Shown piece by piece: positions 61,768 to 64,000 of a stretch of DNA of 64,000 nucleotides (position 1 is its first letter; each line of letters starts with the position of its first letter). The notes beneath the pieces are model-generated. The model saw only the letters and a list, made by a program, of their open reading frames with translations. It did not search any database and had not been told where the DNA came from. This DNA comes from Phycisphaerales bacterium. Its GTDB lineage: Bacteria; Planctomycetota; Phycisphaerae; Sedimentisphaerales; Anaerobacaceae. The stretch is from assembly GCA_020352215.1 (NCBI GenBank), contig CP070675.1:4878554-4942553 (forward strand). Reading direction: 5' to 3'. Position numbers and translations under genes: made by a program.

Positions 61768-63075
61768 TCAGCGGCTCCTGATGTCATAGCAGAAGAGGAC
61801 GTCAGCATGACGCATATAGAGTCTGCCGTCGCTGATGACCGGGTGCGCCCAGCCGGGGCCGGCCATACCGTCGCGTTTGGGTAGTTTGAACGTGCTCTTG
61901 AGTCTATATTCGTTGGGGTTGGCCTCGATCAGAACCACTACATTATTCTGGTACCGGAAGTACAGATGGCCGTCGGCGTAGAGTACCGCCGCCGAGCCGT
62001 CGCCCGGCTGGTCTTGTTGCCACATGATTTTGCCCGTGGCCATTTCTACGCAGGTCGGCTTGCCCTTGTTGTGATCGTGGCCACCGTAGATGTAGTCACC
62101 GACTCGAACGAAGCCCCCGTGGTGGTTTTGAAAAGTGCCGTCATCAAGGAAGTACATTTCCTCGGCTTCGACACCGTCATCTTTGGCCTTCAACTTCAAT
62201 AGTGCAGCACCGGTGCCGTAGGCCGTGGAACAAAAGACGTGATCCCCTCGAACTACAGCCGTAGCGATGTTGGCGACGCGGTTGGCTATCTTGTTGTATC
62301 CCCAGAGAAAAGTGCCGTCCTCTGCAGCGACACCTATCAGTCCTTTGTTTGTCAATTGGACGTACTGCTTTGTTCCGGCGCCATCAGTGATGACCGCGGA
62401 CGAGTAACCCGCCTCGTCCTTTCCTCTGCGGCCAATGTCGGGCATCGCGCACTTCCAAATGACTCCGCCCGTCTTCTTGTTCAGAGCGGCCATGACGGCC
62501 TCACGGCCGCCCGGCGTACAGAGCAGCTTGTCCCCGTCGATGAGCGGAGACTCGCTGAATTTCCAGCCGGGATTGTCCCCGCCGCCCAAGTCCCTCTGCA
62601 GGTGTTTCTGCCAGCGCAGCTTGCCGGTGTCTGCATCAAGACAAACGACATCGCCACTTGTACCTATTGCGTAGATGAGACCGTCATCCACAGTCGGCGT
62701 ACAACGAGGGCCGTCATCGTGCGTCGGCCCAACCTCCGTCGCCCACAGCCGCTCGCGGGTAGTCAAGTCGTATGCGATGACGCACTGTGCCTCCTTGGAG
62801 CCTCCAGTCGCCGTATCGATTTCGATGTCACCCATGGTGTAGAGCTTGCCGTCCACGATGGACATACTGGAATAGCCCTTTCCGAGGCCGGAGATCTCCC
62901 ACAGCAGCTTTGGTCCACCGTCCGGCCAGCTCTTGAGCAGGCCTGTCTCGGTACAGACGCCATCCCGATCTGGGCCTCGCCATTGGGGCCAGTCCGCAGC
63001 CGTCGCCGCGCTAAGACAGGTCAACGTAATCAGACAAATTCCAATGACAAGATGTTTCTTGGCAATACACAGCAT
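61768..63075 (-). CDS. Exported PQQ-like beta-propeller protein
   Basis: The 435-residue protein has a signal peptide (~1-27, ITLTCLSAATA) and starts the mature part with ADWPQWRGPDRDGVCTETGL, the PQQ-like/BamB-type propeller opening. Repeats include GLIYAIGTSGDVVCLDADTG and LYFRYQNNVVVLIEANP. Planctomycetes have many such outer-membrane or periplasmic propellers, probably scaffolds, not PQQ enzymes. The end (FCYDIRSR) differs from that of the two neighbouring paralogues (VCVDVGG). Confidence 0.9.
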   Translation of the reverse strand: MLCIAKKHLVIGICLITLTCLSAATAADWPQWRGPDRDGVCTETGLLKSWPDGGPKLLWEISGLGKGYSSMSIVDGKLYTMGDIEIDTATGGSKEAQCVIAYDLTTRERLWATEVGPTHDDGPRCTPTVDDGLIYAIGTSGDVVCLDADTGKLRWQKHLQRDLGGGDNPGWKFSESPLIDGDKLLCTPGGREAVMAALNKKTGGVIWKCAMPDIGRRGKDEAGYSSAVITDGAGTKQYVQLTNKGLIGVAAEDGTFLWGYNKIANRVANIATAVVRGDHVFCSTAYGTGAALLKLKAKDDGVEAEEMYFLDDGTFQNHHGGFVRVGDYIYGGHDHNKGKPTCVEMATGKIMWQQDQPGDGSAAVLYADGHLYFRYQNNVVVLIEANPNEYRLKSTFKLPKRDGMAGPGWAHPVISDGRLYMRHADVLFCYDIRSR

Positions 63076-63175
63076 AGCTACAAACCTTTCCTAAAATATG
63101 CCCTATTCGCTTCTGCACGCCGGTACCGAACCCGAACGGATATAGCATGATCCGGGTAGACAACGAGGAATACCC

Positions 63176-63909
63176 TCACCCCCTGCCTCCAACATCCACA
63201 CAAGCCAGCCGTCCGTCCGCGTTGCGGGCGTAAATCCTGCCGCTGGCCAGGGCCGGAACAGTCCAGCACTTCTCCGTGAGAATCTGCGCCAGCGAGAGTT
63301 CGCCATAACGGTCGGGCGAGGTCCGGTCGACGGCGAGTTTACCCTTGTCTGTAAGGGCTATGAGCTTGCCGCCAGCCATCATCACGCTACCTATGCCGAA
63401 CCCCTCTTGTGACCACTTGACCTGGCCGGTTTCAAAGTCTGAACGCCTCAGGCTCTTGCTCCTTGTGGCAACCCAACATATATGGCCCTTCCAGAGTACT
63501 GAACTGCTCAGCCAGTTCGGGCAACAACACCGGCGAGCGTCCTGTGTCCCAGGATGGCTAGACATTTCTCACCACCGAGATCACACAACACGGGCGTGCC
63601 TTATGCGGCCGCCCCCTTGCCGTTTTGCCATACGAGACTACCATCGGTCCTGTTCAGGGCAATTCCGTGCGTCCCGGAATTAAGCACCACCATACCGTCC
63701 ACAATCACTGCAGAACCGGCCAGACCCCATCTCGGCGACTCTGTTCCGAATTGCTTCTCCAGGTCCTTGCTCCAGATAACACCGCCCTTCCGGGCATCGA
63801 GACAAAACACCTTTCCATGCTTGCTGACTGTATAGACCCTCCCATCGTGAACGGTGGGTGCGGCAATTGCTCCACTCGGAGATTCAAAGAGAGGCCCCAA
63901 GAGACAATC
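63176..63909 (-). pseudogene. Decayed PQQ-like propeller copy
   Basis: On the minus strand, residues from ESPSGAIAAPTVHDGRVYTV up to WQNGKGAAA form one frame, which ends in TAA at 63601. The frame continues after that stop with GTPVLCDLGGEKCLAILGHR up to a second stop (TGA, ~63508). A different frame then takes over with SSSVLWKGHI and FETGQVKWSQEGFG and runs to 63176, ending RLACVDVGGRG. Compared with intact family members the region around WKTxYDVNAADPI is missing. The copy lacks a signal peptide and start codon. So it carries two nonsense mutations, a frame change with an internal deletion and a 5' truncation. Confidence 0.8.
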
Positions 63910-63913
63910 AGTC

Positions 63914-64000
63914 TCAGCCACCGACGTCAACACAAACCATGTCGCCTTTGGCGTTGCGGGCGTAGATCTTGCCGCCCGAGAGCGTGGGTGTAGTCCAGCT
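63914..64000 (-). CDS. C-terminus of another PQQ-like propeller protein (runs beyond window)
   Basis: The minus-strand frame enters from the right edge with SWTTPTLSGGKIYARNAKGD and ends MVCVDVGG at TGA 63914-63916. It is very similar to the C-terminus of the adjacent pseudogene (CWTVPALASGRIYARNADGR), so the pseudogene is a partial tandem duplicate. Only 28 residues are visible. Confidence 0.8.
   Translation of the reverse strand, partial: SWTTPTLSGGKIYARNAKGDMVCVDVGG

Overview
The window looks like a chromosomal segment of an uncultured Planctomycetota member, most likely class Phycisphaerae (Sedimentisphaerales-like). The markers are a small basic protein of the family restricted to the Planctomycetes/Verrucomicrobia/Chlamydiae group, a planctomycete-style PEP-CTERM sorting tail (IPAPGA...WLRRRR), several large secreted proteins with LamG, PA14 and dockerin-like EF-hand cassettes, PQQ-type propellers, a formylglycine-enzyme-like domain fused to a sialidase, and a prepilin-like protein with an H-x-D-G tail. 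I see no phage, IS element, CRISPR array, rRNA or tRNA. This call rests on family recognition by eye, not on a search.

Layout. 1-1004: C-terminally truncated secreted LamG protein. 1005-8547: SPOR-like membrane protein, small basic protein, serine hydrolase/DUF4185 fusion, PEP-CTERM protein with a textbook promoter, and a PilX-like pilus protein. 8761-13867: an aminotransferase followed by a phosphate block (DUF47 protein, PiT transporter, Na/Pi cotransporter). 13911-17650: a flotillin operon (two NfeD proteins, FloA, and a proline-rich membrane protein). 17801-22597 (minus): TPR protein, stand-alone response regulator, FGE-like/sialidase fusion and a small conserved protein, divergent from 22775-27413 (plus): soluble histidine kinase, two tandem CNNM/CorC-type proteins and a GT-C glycosyltransferase, all translationally coupled. 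27451-33254: a D,D-carboxypeptidase (minus), then an ADP-forming acyl-CoA synthetase abutting a CoA-transferase/GNAT fusion. 33403-44374 (minus): PKD protein, NosD-like beta-helix protein, TAXI-type TRAP transporter, and a 1238-residue LamG/PA14/dockerin protein. 44822-48113: deaminase, Gfo/Idh/MocA dehydrogenase, phosphotransferase. 48375-52557: three exported proteins. 52787-54810: ECF-like sigma factor, an unknown protein, and a protein with an archaeal-type threonyl-tRNA synthetase editing domain. 54869-59226: sodium symporter, a 54-residue membrane protein and a GH78 rhamnosidase. 59234-64000 (minus): Cys-rich membrane protein, prepilin-like protein, a dockerin protein, and a tandem set of PQQ-like propeller genes, one of them decayed.

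The gene content suggests a polysaccharide-degrading heterotroph: sialidase, rhamnosidase, CBM/LamG adhesins, symporter and TRAP uptake, and acyl-CoA based ATP generation. The least explained unit is the cluster at 52787-54810. It puts a sigma factor next to a protein whose first ~140 residues resemble the archaeal ThrRS proofreading domain, joined to an unrecognised C-terminal domain.
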